Assembly (NCBI RefSeq): GCF_014638275.1
Contig: NZ_BMFJ01000004.1
Span: 149,326-213,325 of the forward strand
Source of the DNA: Primorskyibacter flagellatus
GTDB taxonomy: Bacteria; Pseudomonadota; Alphaproteobacteria; Rhodobacterales; Rhodobacteraceae
Direction: 5' to 3'
DNA: 64,000 bases
The notes under the pieces are model-generated. The model did no database searches. It saw only the letters and a list, made by a program, of their open reading frames with translations, and had not been told where the DNA came from. Below, piece after piece: positions 26,979-35,514 of this stretch. Numbering within the stretch: position 1 is the first letter of the stretch; every line of letters begins with the position of its first letter. Made by a program: the position numbers and the translations under genes.

Positions 26979-28006
26979 CCACCGAAATGCAGAACGAGGC
27001 CGAGATCTTCCGCGGCACCACCGAAGGCAAGACCGTCTTCAAGGACACCCGCTCCGTCCGCGGCACCCCCAAGGCCGGCATGCCCGCCTTCGTGCTGGGC
27101 GAGGAACTGGCCGAGATGGCGAAGACCGATCCCCGCATCGTCGTCGCCACCGCCGACCTGGCCTCCGCCAACCGCACCAACGACTTCAAGGCCGTGCATC
27201 CCGACCGTTTCTTCGACTTCGGCATCGCCGAGAAGAACATGATCACCGCAGCCGCCGGCATGGCCGCCTGCGGGATGGTGCCCTATGTCGCCACCTTCGC
27301 GAGCTTTGCCGCGATCCTCGGCGCCGAACAGATCCGCACCGACTGCGCCTATCCGAAGATGCCGGTGCGCGTGATCGGCACCCATTCCGGCATGTCCATG
27401 GGCTTCTACGGATCCTCGCACCACGCGCTCGAAGACCTCGGGATGCTGCGCTGCATGGCCGACCTGACCGTCATCTGCGCCACCGATGCCAACCACCTGC
27501 GCGCCGTGCTGCGCGCCTCTGCCGACCATCCGGGCGCGATGTACATCCGCCTTGGCCGGGGCCGCGACCCGGTGGTCTACGACACCGTCCCCGACCTCAC
27601 CATCGGCAAGGCCATCCGCCTGCGCGAGGGCACCGACCTCACCCTGATCGCGACGGGAAGCGAGGTGCGCGCCGCGCTCGACGCCGCCGCCGCGCTGGAA
27701 AAGACCGGCACCTCCGTCCGCGTCATCGACATGCACACGATCAGCCCGCTCGACCGGGAGGAGGTCGCCGCCGCCGCGCGCGAGACCAGGGCGATCATGA
27801 CGGTGGAGGAGCACAACATCACCGGCGGGCTCGGCTCCGCCGTGGCCGAGGTGCTCATCGACCTGCCCCGCCTGCCCTTCCTGCGCCACGGCGTGCCCGA
27901 CCGCTATGTCGAGGTGGGCCCGCCCGCCGCGCTCTACGATGCCTACAAGCTCGACGCGCCGGGGGTGGAGTCGGTGGCGCGGGACTTCCTGTCCCGCATC
28001 GGCTGA
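26975..28006 (+). CDS. transketolase, C-terminal (pyrimidine/Pyr) subunit
   Basis: 343 residues: Pyr domain with the TPP-activating Glu86 in the motif FGIAEKNMITAAAG, followed by the C-terminal transketolase domain (about 215-335; VRVIDMHTISPLD, EEHNITGGLGSAVAE). Together with the preceding 288-residue chain it makes a complete transketolase. The split form is common among archaeal and some bacterial catabolic transketolases. Four bases later the TetR gene begins, so that regulator is probably cotranscribed. Confidence 0.88.
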   Translation: MTTEMQNEAEIFRGTTEGKTVFKDTRSVRGTPKAGMPAFVLGEELAEMAKTDPRIVVATADLASANRTNDFKAVHPDRFFDFGIAEKNMITAAAGMAACGMVPYVATFASFAAILGAEQIRTDCAYPKMPVRVIGTHSGMSMGFYGSSHHALEDLGMLRCMADLTVICATDANHLRAVLRASADHPGAMYIRLGRGRDPVVYDTVPDLTIGKAIRLREGTDLTLIATGSEVRAALDAAAALEKTGTSVRVIDMHTISPLDREEVAAAARETRAIMTVEEHNITGGLGSAVAEVLIDLPRLPFLRHGVPDRYVEVGPPAALYDAYKLDAPGVESVARDFLSRIG

Positions 28007-28010
28007 GCGG

Positions 28011-28667
28011 ATGGCGAAGGACCGATCCGCACCCGGTCCGGTCCGGCTGTCCAACGCCCGCCGGCCGCAGCGGACGCGCGGCAAGGAACGCTTCGCGCAT
28101 CTGCTCGACGTGACCGAAACGCTGCTGGCCGACCATACCAACAGCGACGTCACCCTCGCGACCATCGCCGAACGGGCCGAGGTGCCCCTGCCCTCGGTCT
28201 ACCACTTCTTCCCGAACCGGAACGCGATCTTCGTCGAACTCGCCCGGCGCTTTCACGAAGACCTCGCCGCCCTGTCCCGCACCGACGTCACGCCCTCCCC
28301 GCCGCGCTGGCAGGACCTGCTGCTGATCCGCCAGCGGCGCGGGCGCGACTACCTCAACGCCCATCCCGCAGCGCTGCAGCTGTTCATGGGCGCCGGCGTC
28401 AGCGCAGAGGTCCGCACGCTCGACCTGCGCGGCAACTCCTCGCTCGCGCGGCTCCGGGCCGGGGAATTCCGGCAGCGCTACGAATGCGCGGGGATGACCG
28501 ATCTGGAACAGTGGCTCGCGGTATCCATCGGGGTGATGGACGGGGTCTGGACGATCTCCTACGCCGAGCACCGCGAAATCACCGATCACTACCTGCACGA
28601 GGCCTGGCGCGCCTCTGTCGCCTACCTGCGCTGCTACCTGCCCGAGGACCTGAAACCGAGGATGTGA
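28011..28667 (+). CDS. TetR/AcrR family transcriptional regulator
   Basis: 218-residue regulator. The ATG at 28011, four bases after the transketolase stop, was chosen over an overlapping upstream start. HTH is at about residues 38-70 (VTLATIAERAEVPLPSVYHFFPNRNAIF), the TetR signature; the rest is a helical ligand domain. The region just downstream (28668-28936) contains a GTTAGT/ACTAAC inverted repeat and a promoter for the aminotransferase-importer operon, making that operon its likely target (inference). Confidence 0.88.
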   Translation: MAKDRSAPGPVRLSNARRPQRTRGKERFAHLLDVTETLLADHTNSDVTLATIAERAEVPLPSVYHFFPNRNAIFVELARRFHEDLAALSRTDVTPSPPRWQDLLLIRQRRGRDYLNAHPAALQLFMGAGVSAEVRTLDLRGNSSLARLRAGEFRQRYECAGMTDLEQWLAVSIGVMDGVWTISYAEHREITDHYLHEAWRASVAYLRCYLPEDLKPRM

Positions 28668-28690
28668 CAGGCACATGAAGCGCCTCCCGA

Positions 28691-28715
28691 GTTAGTCGAA
28701 TTTTCTACCACTAAC
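28691..28715. promoter_or_regulatory. GTTAGT-N13-ACTAAC inverted repeat, candidate TetR operator
   Basis: Six-base perfect arms at 28691-28696 and 28710-28715, 24 bases after tetR. A third half site CACTAACC lies at 28889-28896 over the predicted -10. The stretch 28668-28936 (269 bases) otherwise shows no gene. Confidence 0.4.
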
Positions 28716-28868
28716 GACATGTCCCGACAACGCAGCCGCCAGATCCCTCACCGGAAGGAGGCGAAACGACAAACACCTGACAGAACACGGGAAAAACGCC
28801 TTCCGGCGCGCATTTCAGCAGGCGACGAACAGGTCCCGAACCGGAAAGCAACTGCGTATCAATAACCG

Positions 28869-28897
28869 TTGTCAGCAGAAATTCCCTTCACTAACCT
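28869..28897 (+). promoter_or_regulatory. candidate promoter of the aminotransferase / system 3 operon
   Basis: TTGTCA (28869-28874), 17-base spacer, TAACCT (28892-28897), 39 bases upstream of the ATG at 28937. The -10 overlaps an ACTAAC half site. Confidence 0.4.
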
Positions 28898-28936
28898 CAA
28901 CCTTAAGATCCTGAAAACCAATGGGGAAACGCTCAG

Positions 28937-30205
28937 ATGTGGAGCAATGAGAAGGATCGCGCCCTGCGCGAACGGGCCGCCGAAGTCATTCCCGGCGGCA
29001 TGTACGGTCACCAGTCGACAGCGCTGCTCCCCGAGGACTATCCGCAGTTCTTCACCCGCGCCGAGGGCACCCGGATCACCGACGCCGACGGCAACGAATA
29101 CATCGACTTCATGTGCGGCTACGGCCCCAACCTTCTGGGCTACGGCCATCCCGACATCGCGCGTGTGGTGGCCGAACAGCAGGCGCGCATCGACACCTCC
29201 ACCGGCCCCTCGCCGCTGATCGTCGACCTGGCCGAGGCGCTGACCGGCATGATCTCCCATGCCGACTGGGCCATGTTCTGCAAGAACGGTGCCGATGCGA
29301 CGATGATGGGGCTGATGATGGCGCGGGCCTATCGCGGCAAGCGCAAGGTGCTGCTGGCGAAGAACGCCTATCACGGCTCCATGCCCTGGAACACGCCGCG
29401 CCCCGGAGGCGTGGTGGCCGAGGACCGCGCCCATTTCATCTATTTCGACTACAACGACCCGCAGGCGCTGACCGACGCGGTGAAGCAGGCGGGCGACGAC
29501 CTGGCGGGCATCTTCGCCGCGCCCTTCCGTCACGATACCTTTGCCGATCAGGGGCTTCCGGATGCGGAATACGCCCGCACCGCGCGCAGGCTGGCGGACG
29601 AGAATGACGCGCTGCTGATCGTGGACGACGTGCGCGCCGGGTTCCGGATGGCGCGCGACTGTTCCTGGGAAACCGTCGGCGTGCGCCCCGACCTGTCCTG
29701 CTGGGGCAAGGTGCTGGGCAACGGGCAGCCGATCTCTGCCATCGTGGGCAGCAACCGCGCCCGCGAGGCGGCGCAGTCGATCTTCGTCACCGGGTCCTAC
29801 TGGTTCTCGGCCGTGCCCATGGCCGCCGCGATCGAAACCCTTCGGCTGATCCGCGAAACCGACTATCTCGAACATATCACCATGATCGGCGACCAGTTCC
29901 GCAAGGGTCTCGTCGAGCAGGCGGCCGACTTCGGCTTTGCGCTCAAACACACCGGCCCCTCGACCATCCCCATGGTGCTGTTCGAGGAAGACCCCGATTT
30001 CAAGCTGGGCTACGGCTTCTGCCGCGCCGCGATGAAGCGCGGGGTCTACATGTCGCCCTATCACAACATGTTCATGAATGCCGCGATGACCCGGACGGAC
30101 ATCGCGGATACCCTCGAGGCGACCGGCGCCGCCTTCGAGGACATCAAGCAGAGCCGTGCTTCCCTGAAACCCCTGGCCGCCCTGGCGGCCCTCATGGAAG
30201 CCTGA
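28937..30205 (+). CDS. class III aminotransferase, paralogue of the 18-19 kb enzyme
   Basis: 422-residue PLP enzyme sharing with the other copy the start RERAAEVIPGGMYGH, the block YPQFFT, TDADGNEYIDFMC and the unusual VDDVRAGFRM. PLP Lys lies in SCWGKVLGNG. GSA-aminomutase-like, but coupled to a Dpp-type importer and an AroE-like enzyme rather than to heme genes. First gene of a plus-strand operon running to 36494. The two copies probably arose by duplication and now serve two related substrates or two regulators. Confidence 0.87.
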   Translation: MWSNEKDRALRERAAEVIPGGMYGHQSTALLPEDYPQFFTRAEGTRITDADGNEYIDFMCGYGPNLLGYGHPDIARVVAEQQARIDTSTGPSPLIVDLAEALTGMISHADWAMFCKNGADATMMGLMMARAYRGKRKVLLAKNAYHGSMPWNTPRPGGVVAEDRAHFIYFDYNDPQALTDAVKQAGDDLAGIFAAPFRHDTFADQGLPDAEYARTARRLADENDALLIVDDVRAGFRMARDCSWETVGVRPDLSCWGKVLGNGQPISAIVGSNRAREAAQSIFVTGSYWFSAVPMAAAIETLRLIRETDYLEHITMIGDQFRKGLVEQAADFGFALKHTGPSTIPMVLFEEDPDFKLGYGFCRAAMKRGVYMSPYHNMFMNAAMTRTDIADTLEATGAAFEDIKQSRASLKPLAALAALMEA

Positions 30206-30239
30206 ACGGTCACAACATGCGCCAACAGGGAACCCGATC

Positions 30240-31826
30240 ATGAAACACTTCAGTCTGAAGCAGGGGCTTTCCGCCCTTCTGCTGGCCGGAACCGCGATCA
30301 CCGCGGCGCCCGCCCTCGCCCAGGACAGCGATACGCTGGTCATCGCGCGCTCCATGGACGTCAATTCTCTCGACCCGAGCCGCGCCTTCTGCGACACCTG
30401 CCAGTTCTACCTGACCGCGGTCTACGAGACGCTGGTGACGCTCGACGCGGACAACAAGACGCTGGTGCCGAACCTCGCGGAGAGCTGGGAGGTCAACGAC
30501 GACTTCACCGAATTCACCTTCGCGCTCAAGGACGCGACCTTTGCCGACGGCTCCCCAGTCGAAGCCTCGGACGTGGTCTGGACCTTCGAACGGCTCAAGA
30601 ACCTCAAGGGCTCGCCCTCCTTCCTGATGGACGGGCTCACGGGCGCGGAGGCGGTCGACGCGAAGACGGTGAAGTTCACGGTCGAGGCGCCGAATGCCGA
30701 ATTCCTGAACAAGGTCTCCGCCCCCTATGCCGGCATCATCAACGCCGAGGTGGCCGAAGCCAACGGCGCCATGGCCGGTGAGGACGCGGCAGAGGCGGAC
30801 AAGTCCGAACCCTGGTTCCTCGCCAACTCCGCCGGCTCCGGTCCCTTCACCCTCGCCTCGTACTCGCCGGAGGCAGAGCTGCGGCTGGCGAAGAACGACG
30901 CCTACTGGGGCACCGCACCCGCCTTCTCCGAGGTGGTCGTGACCCAGATCCAGGACGCCGTCAGCCAGGCGCAGGCGCTGGAGACCGGACAGGTCGACAT
31001 CGCGATGCAGATCGACCCTGACACGGCCAAATCCATCCGCTCCGGTGACGTGACGACCGAAATCGTGCCGTCCTTCAACTTCGTCTACATCGGCTTCATC
31101 CCCGGTGCGAAGGGCATGGAAGAGGTCCTCACCCCCGAGGTCCGGCAGGCGCTCGCGCTCGCCATCGACTACGACGGGATGCTCGACTTCACCGTCGGCG
31201 GCAACGGGGCCAAGCAGGCCGCGCCGATCCCGAACGGCTTCCCCGGTACGTCCGGCCTGACGCCGCGCGAACAGGACGTGGAAAAGGCGAAGGAAATGCT
31301 CGCCGCCGCCGGGGCCGAGGGGCTCAAGCTCACCGCCGGCTACCCGAACGACAACATCTACGGGGTCGACTTCAACATCATGATGCAGAAGGTCCAGCAG
31401 GACTTCGCCGCGGTTGGTGTCGAACTCGAACTCAAGCCGCTGACCTGGGCGGTCTGGCGCGATGAACTCGGCGCGGGCGAATGGCCTGTGACGGCGATCT
31501 ACTACGCGCCGGACTACTACGGGTCGGGCCAGTATATCGCCTATTTCGCGATGATCGAAGGCTTCCCCTGGGTCGGCCGCGCATCCGTCGGCAAGCCCGA
31601 GCTGGTCGTGAACCCGGCCGAGGCGGATCTCTACGCCAAGGCCCTCGCCACCTCCGGCGCGGAGTCCGAGGCCGCCTATACCGCGCTCGGCGAAGAGATG
31701 ATGAAGGATGCGATCATCCTCCCGCTGGTCTCTCCGAACCTCGTGCTGGCCTACCGCAACGACATCGAAGGCGTGCGCTACTCCGCCTGCTGCAACCTGC
31801 CGCTGGCGGAAATCACGCGGAAATAA
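30240..31826 (+). CDS. Dpp-type ABC transporter substrate-binding protein (system 3)
   Basis: 528-residue SBP_bac_5 protein with signal peptide residues 1-29 (cleavage ALA then QDSDT). Motifs: SLDPSRAFCDTCQFY, LAESWEVNDDFTEFTFALKDATFADGSPV, SAGSGPFTLASY. A C-terminal CC pair (YSACCNLP) and the N-terminal CDTC are unusual cysteines that could form disulfides in the periplasm. It begins 34 bases after the aminotransferase gene and six bases before the DppB-like gene, without the intercistronic hairpin seen in systems 1 and 2. Confidence 0.9.
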   Translation: MKHFSLKQGLSALLLAGTAITAAPALAQDSDTLVIARSMDVNSLDPSRAFCDTCQFYLTAVYETLVTLDADNKTLVPNLAESWEVNDDFTEFTFALKDATFADGSPVEASDVVWTFERLKNLKGSPSFLMDGLTGAEAVDAKTVKFTVEAPNAEFLNKVSAPYAGIINAEVAEANGAMAGEDAAEADKSEPWFLANSAGSGPFTLASYSPEAELRLAKNDAYWGTAPAFSEVVVTQIQDAVSQAQALETGQVDIAMQIDPDTAKSIRSGDVTTEIVPSFNFVYIGFIPGAKGMEEVLTPEVRQALALAIDYDGMLDFTVGGNGAKQAAPIPNGFPGTSGLTPREQDVEKAKEMLAAAGAEGLKLTAGYPNDNIYGVDFNIMMQKVQQDFAAVGVELELKPLTWAVWRDELGAGEWPVTAIYYAPDYYGSGQYIAYFAMIEGFPWVGRASVGKPELVVNPAEADLYAKALATSGAESEAAYTALGEEMMKDAIILPLVSPNLVLAYRNDIEGVRYSACCNLPLAEITRK

Positions 31827-31832
31827 CCACGG

Positions 31833-32846
31833 ATGCTCGCCTATATCCTGAGACGGCTGATCATGATCCCCTTCCTGCTGCTTGGGGTGGCGAGCGTCTC
31901 TTTCCTGCTGTCACAGATGACCAAGGGCGACCCGCTGGCCGCCCTTGTTCCCGAACGGATGATGTCGAACCCGGACATCGTCAACGCGGTCAAGGCACAG
32001 TGGGGCCTGGATCAGCCCCTGCCCGTCCGCTACGTGATCTACCTCGGCAACCTGGTGCAGGGCGATCTGGGCACCTCCTTCTCGACCCGCCGCCCCGTCG
32101 CGACCGACATTGCCGAACGCCTGCCCGCCACGCTGGAACTGGTGGTGGCCGCGATGATCATCGGCACCGTCATGGGGCTCGCGCTCGGCCTGCTCTCCGC
32201 CCGCTTCCGCGGCACGCTGTTCGACAGCGTCGCCCGCATCTTCGCCCTGATCGGATCGTCACTGCCGATCTTCTGGTCCGGGCTGATCCTGCTCTACCTG
32301 TTCTCGGTCCGCATCTCCTTCGTGCCCGGCACCGGCCGCCTGCCGCCCCGCGTGACCGCGCCGCCCGACGTCACCGGCTTCTACACCGTCGACGCACTGA
32401 TCGCCGGGAATATCCCGCTCTTCCTGCAGGCCCTGTCGCACCTCGCGCTGCCCGCGTTCGTGCTGGGCTGGGCAGTGACGGGGGTCATCACCCGGCTCGT
32501 CCGCTCCTCCCTGATCGAAGGCCTCTCGCTCGACTATGCCCGCACCGCCCGCGCCAAGGGGGCGCCGGAACGCACCGTGCTGGTGAAACACGCCCTGCCG
32601 AACGCGATGATCCCGCTGCTGACGATCCTCGGCTTCACCTTCGCCTATCTCATCACCGGCGCCGTCCTGACCGAGGCGATCTTCTCCTGGCCCGGCATCG
32701 GCTCTTACGCCGTGCGCGCCGCCGCCTCCCTCGACTATCCCGCGATCGGCGGGGTCACCATCGTCGGCTCCGTCGCCTTCCTGCTGGCCAACCTGCTGAC
32801 CGACATCGCCTATGCCTGGGCCAACCCCCGGATCAAGGTGCACTAG
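31833..32846 (+). CDS. Dpp-type ABC transporter permease, DppB-like (system 3)
   Basis: 337-residue permease with N-terminal anchor (MLAYILRRLIMIPFLLLG), a loop with MSNPDIVNAVKAQWGLDQPL, and EAA loop YARTARAKGAPERTVLVKHA near residues 230-250. Stop codon directly abuts the GTG of the DppC-like gene. The ribosome site is weak, suggesting coupling to the upstream gene. Confidence 0.9.
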   Translation: MLAYILRRLIMIPFLLLGVASVSFLLSQMTKGDPLAALVPERMMSNPDIVNAVKAQWGLDQPLPVRYVIYLGNLVQGDLGTSFSTRRPVATDIAERLPATLELVVAAMIIGTVMGLALGLLSARFRGTLFDSVARIFALIGSSLPIFWSGLILLYLFSVRISFVPGTGRLPPRVTAPPDVTGFYTVDALIAGNIPLFLQALSHLALPAFVLGWAVTGVITRLVRSSLIEGLSLDYARTARAKGAPERTVLVKHALPNAMIPLLTILGFTFAYLITGAVLTEAIFSWPGIGSYAVRAAASLDYPAIGGVTIVGSVAFLLANLLTDIAYAWANPRIKVH

Positions 32847-33725
32847 GTGGCGGATGTGACCCGGACCCCCGCCGCCGCACCCCGCGCCAGCCTGTCCCGG
32901 GCCAAAGCGGTCTGGCGCACGCTGCGCCGCCTGCCGCCGACCGCGCGGATCGGGGCGCTGATCCTGCTGTTCTGGGCGATCACCGTGCTGACCGTGCATC
33001 TCTGGCCGATTGCCGATCCGCTGGCCATGGTCGGACGGCGGCTCCAGCCCCCCTCCCCCGACCACTGGCTCGGCACCGATGCGCTTGGCCGCGACGTGTT
33101 CGCCCGCACCCTGCGCGGCGCGGTCTGGTCGATCCCGATCGCCACGGTCGTGGTGGCCTGTGCGGTGGCGCTCGGCTCGGTCCTCGGGGCGCTCTCCGGC
33201 TTCTACGGCGGCTGGACGGATTCCATCGTCATGCGCCTTGTCGACGTCACCCTGGCCTTCCCGCCGATCCTGCTGGCCATGGCGGTTGCGGCGATGCTCG
33301 GACCGGGGCTCGCCAACGCCTCCATCGCCATGGTCATCGTCTGGTGGCCGATCTACGCCCGCCTCATGCGCGCCCAGGTGCTCGAGGTCCGCGAACGCGA
33401 ACATGTGGAGGCCGCGGTGGCCGGCGGCGCCCGCGGCCTGCGGGTCCTGCGCGTGCATATCCTGCCGCTCTGCTGGACGCCGACGCTCATCAACGCGACG
33501 ATGGATTTCGGACAGGTGATCCTGCTCGCCGCCTCCCTGTCGTTCATCGGCCTTGGCGCGACCCCGCCCGCGCCGGAATGGGGCAGCATGATCTCCGAAG
33601 GGGCGACGCGGTTCTACGAATGGTGGATCGCCTTCGGCCCCGGCATGGCCATCCTGTCGGTCGTGCTGGCGACATCCTTCCTGGGCGACGGCCTGCGCGA
33701 CCTCTTCGACCGGAGATCGGGATGA
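32847..33725 (+). CDS. Dpp-type ABC transporter permease, DppC-like (system 3)
   Basis: 292-residue permease starting with GTG at 32847 immediately after the DppB-like stop; no in-frame ATG is nearby that preserves the N-terminus. DppC hallmark HWLGTDALGRDVFARTLRGA, EAA loop HVEAAVAGGARGLRVLRVHI, tail GDGLRDLFDRRSG. Overlaps the DppD-like gene as ATGA. Confidence 0.88.
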   Translation: MADVTRTPAAAPRASLSRAKAVWRTLRRLPPTARIGALILLFWAITVLTVHLWPIADPLAMVGRRLQPPSPDHWLGTDALGRDVFARTLRGAVWSIPIATVVVACAVALGSVLGALSGFYGGWTDSIVMRLVDVTLAFPPILLAMAVAAMLGPGLANASIAMVIVWWPIYARLMRAQVLEVREREHVEAAVAGGARGLRVLRVHILPLCWTPTLINATMDFGQVILLAASLSFIGLGATPPAPEWGSMISEGATRFYEWWIAFGPGMAILSVVLATSFLGDGLRDLFDRRSG

Positions 33726-34705
33726 CCGCGCCCCTGCTCGACCTCCGCGATCTCAGGATCGAATTCCAGAACGCCGACGGCGTCCGGGCCGAGGCGCTGC
33801 GCGGCGTCGATCTCTCCGTCAATCCGGGCGAAGTGCTCGGGATCGTCGGTGAAAGCGGCTCCGGAAAATCCATCGCCATGATGGCCTTCCTGCAGCTTCT
33901 GCCCAAGGGCGCGCGCGTCACCGGCAGCGCGAAGTTCCGCGGAGAGGAGCTGATCGGCATGGCCCCCGCCCGCATCCGCCGGATCCGCGGCAAGGCCATC
34001 GGCTGCATCTTTCAGGACCCGCTGTCGGCCTTCAACCCGGTGCTCCGCATCGGCGACCAGATTGCCGAGGCGATCCGCCTGCACGACCGCACCGTCTCCC
34101 GCAGGGCCGCGCTGAAAGAGGCGGTCGACCTTTTCGAAATGGTCGCCATTCCCCAGCCCGAACGCCGCGTGCACCAGTATCCGCACGAATTCTCCGGCGG
34201 GATGCGGCAGCGTGCGATGATCGCCATGGCGCTCGCCAACCGGCCGGAGCTCGTGATCGCCGACGAACCGACAACCGCGCTCGACGTGACGGTGCAGGCG
34301 CAGATCCTCGACCTGCTGGCCGACCTTCGGCGCGATCTCGGCATCGGGCTGGTCATGATCACCCACGACCTCGGCGTGGTGGCGGGCATCGCCGACCGCA
34401 TCGCCGTGATGTATGGCGGCCGGATCGTCGAACGCGGGCCGACGGACGCGATCTTCTACGACACCGCCCACCCCTATACCGCCGGTCTGATCGGCGCGGT
34501 TCCGACCATCGACGGCGGCGGGCAGCTGCGCCAGATCGACGGCACCCCGCCCTCGATCTTTGGACGGCCGCCCGGCTGCTCCTTCCATCCGCGCTGCCCG
34601 CGCGCCGCCGCGCCATGCCGGACCGACGACCCGGACCTCCGCCCGGCCGGAGGATCGCGCTGCGCCTGTCATTTCCCCCTCGTCCCGGCGGGGGCAGCCG
34701 GATGA
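33722..34705 (+). CDS. Dpp-type ABC transporter ATPase, DppD-like (system 3)
   Basis: 327 residues from the ATG at 33722 (ATGA overlap); the open frame extends far upstream through the permease genes in another frame and is not coding there. Walker A GESGSGKS near 41, FQDPLSAFNP, signature FSGGMRQR, Walker [14 protein letters not shown], and the Cys cluster [17 protein letters not shown]. It overlaps the AroE-like gene as ATGA, an unusual partner inside an ABC operon. Confidence 0.9.
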   Translation: MTAPLLDLRDLRIEFQNADGVRAEALRGVDLSVNPGEVLGIVGESGSGKSIAMMAFLQLLPKGARVTGSAKFRGEELIGMAPARIRRIRGKAIGCIFQDPLSAFNPVLRIGDQIAEAIRLHDRTVSRRAALKEAVDLFEMVAIPQPERRVHQYPHEFSGGMRQRAMIAMALANRPELVIADEPTTALDVTVQAQILDLLADLRRDLGIGLVMITHDLGVVAGIADRIAVMYGGRIVERGPTDAIFYDTAHPYTAGLIGAVPTIDGGGQLRQIDGTPPSIFGRPPGCSFHPRCPRAAAPCRTDDPDLRPAGGSRCACHFPLVPAGAAG

Positions 34706-35514
34706 CCGGCCTCTCCCCTGCCCCGCTTCTGGTCACCGGAAAAACCCGCGTGATGTTCATCCTCGGCGATCCGATCAGTCATGTAATCGGAACGTCCGTT
34801 CTGAATACTGCCTGGACCCGACTCGGCCTCGATCTGGTGACGGTGCCCCTGCATGTGCGCCCCCCCGATCTCTCCGCCACCCTCGACCTGATCCGGCGCA
34901 CCGCGAACGTGACGGGCAGCGGCATCACCATTCCACACAAGGTCGCCGTCGTGCCCCTGCTCGACCACCTTACCGAAGCCGCCCGGCTGACCGGCGCGGT
35001 CAATTTCCTCCGCCGGAACGACGACGGCACGCTCACCGGCCATAACGTCGACGGTGCCGGTTTCCTCGCCGGTCTGCAGGCGCAGGGCATCGACCCCGCC
35101 GGTCACCGTGTCGCCCTCGCCGGGGCCGGAGGGGTCGCCCGCGCCATCGCATTCGCCATCGCCGGCGCAGGGGCCGCCAGCCTGACCATCCGCAACCGCG
35201 ACACCGCCAAGGCCGACGACCTAGCCGCGGCCATCTCCGCCTGGCCCGGCGCCAACGGCTGCACCGTCCGGTCCGGCGACGACCCCAAGGCCACCCTCCG
35301 CATCAACGGCACCTCCCTCGGCATGCGCGACGGCGACCCCCTGCCCTTCCCCGATAGCGGCGGAGAGGTCGCGGCCGAGGTCGTCATGACCCCCGCCCTC
35401 ACGCCCTTCCTGAAAGCCGCGCAGCAGGCCGGAGCCCGAACCGTCCCGGGCCGCGCCATGATGGACCCGCAGGCCGGCCTCGTCGCTCGCTTCCTGGAAG
35501 GAGACCCGGCATGA
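34702..35514 (+). CDS. shikimate dehydrogenase (AroE) family protein
   Basis: 270-residue NAD(P)-dependent dehydrogenase of the AroE fold. The catalytic pair Lys80 (ITIPHK) and Asp117 (HNVDG) is present, as is the nucleotide loop GAGGVARA near 137. The N-terminal substrate motif of true AroE (P-I-x-H-S-x-S) reads PISHVIG, so the two serines that hold the shikimate carboxylate are Val28 and Gly30; a different hydroxy-acid or cyclitol substrate is likely. The gene overlaps the ATPase genes on both sides as ATGA, so it is fully embedded in the importer operon. A housekeeping role in aromatic synthesis is unlikely. Confidence 0.82.
   Translation: MTGLSPAPLLVTGKTRVMFILGDPISHVIGTSVLNTAWTRLGLDLVTVPLHVRPPDLSATLDLIRRTANVTGSGITIPHKVAVVPLLDHLTEAARLTGAVNFLRRNDDGTLTGHNVDGAGFLAGLQAQGIDPAGHRVALAGAGGVARAIAFAIAGAGAASLTIRNRDTAKADDLAAAISAWPGANGCTVRSGDDPKATLRINGTSLGMRDGDPLPFPDSGGEVAAEVVMTPALTPFLKAAQQAGARTVPGRAMMDPQAGLVARFLEGDPA

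Noticed and set aside
31481..33721. Long upstream extension of the system 3 DppD-like frame through the permease genes
   Set aside because: The extension is out of frame with two well-defined permeases and is Arg/Pro-rich; the ATGA-coupled ATG at 33722 fits the family start.
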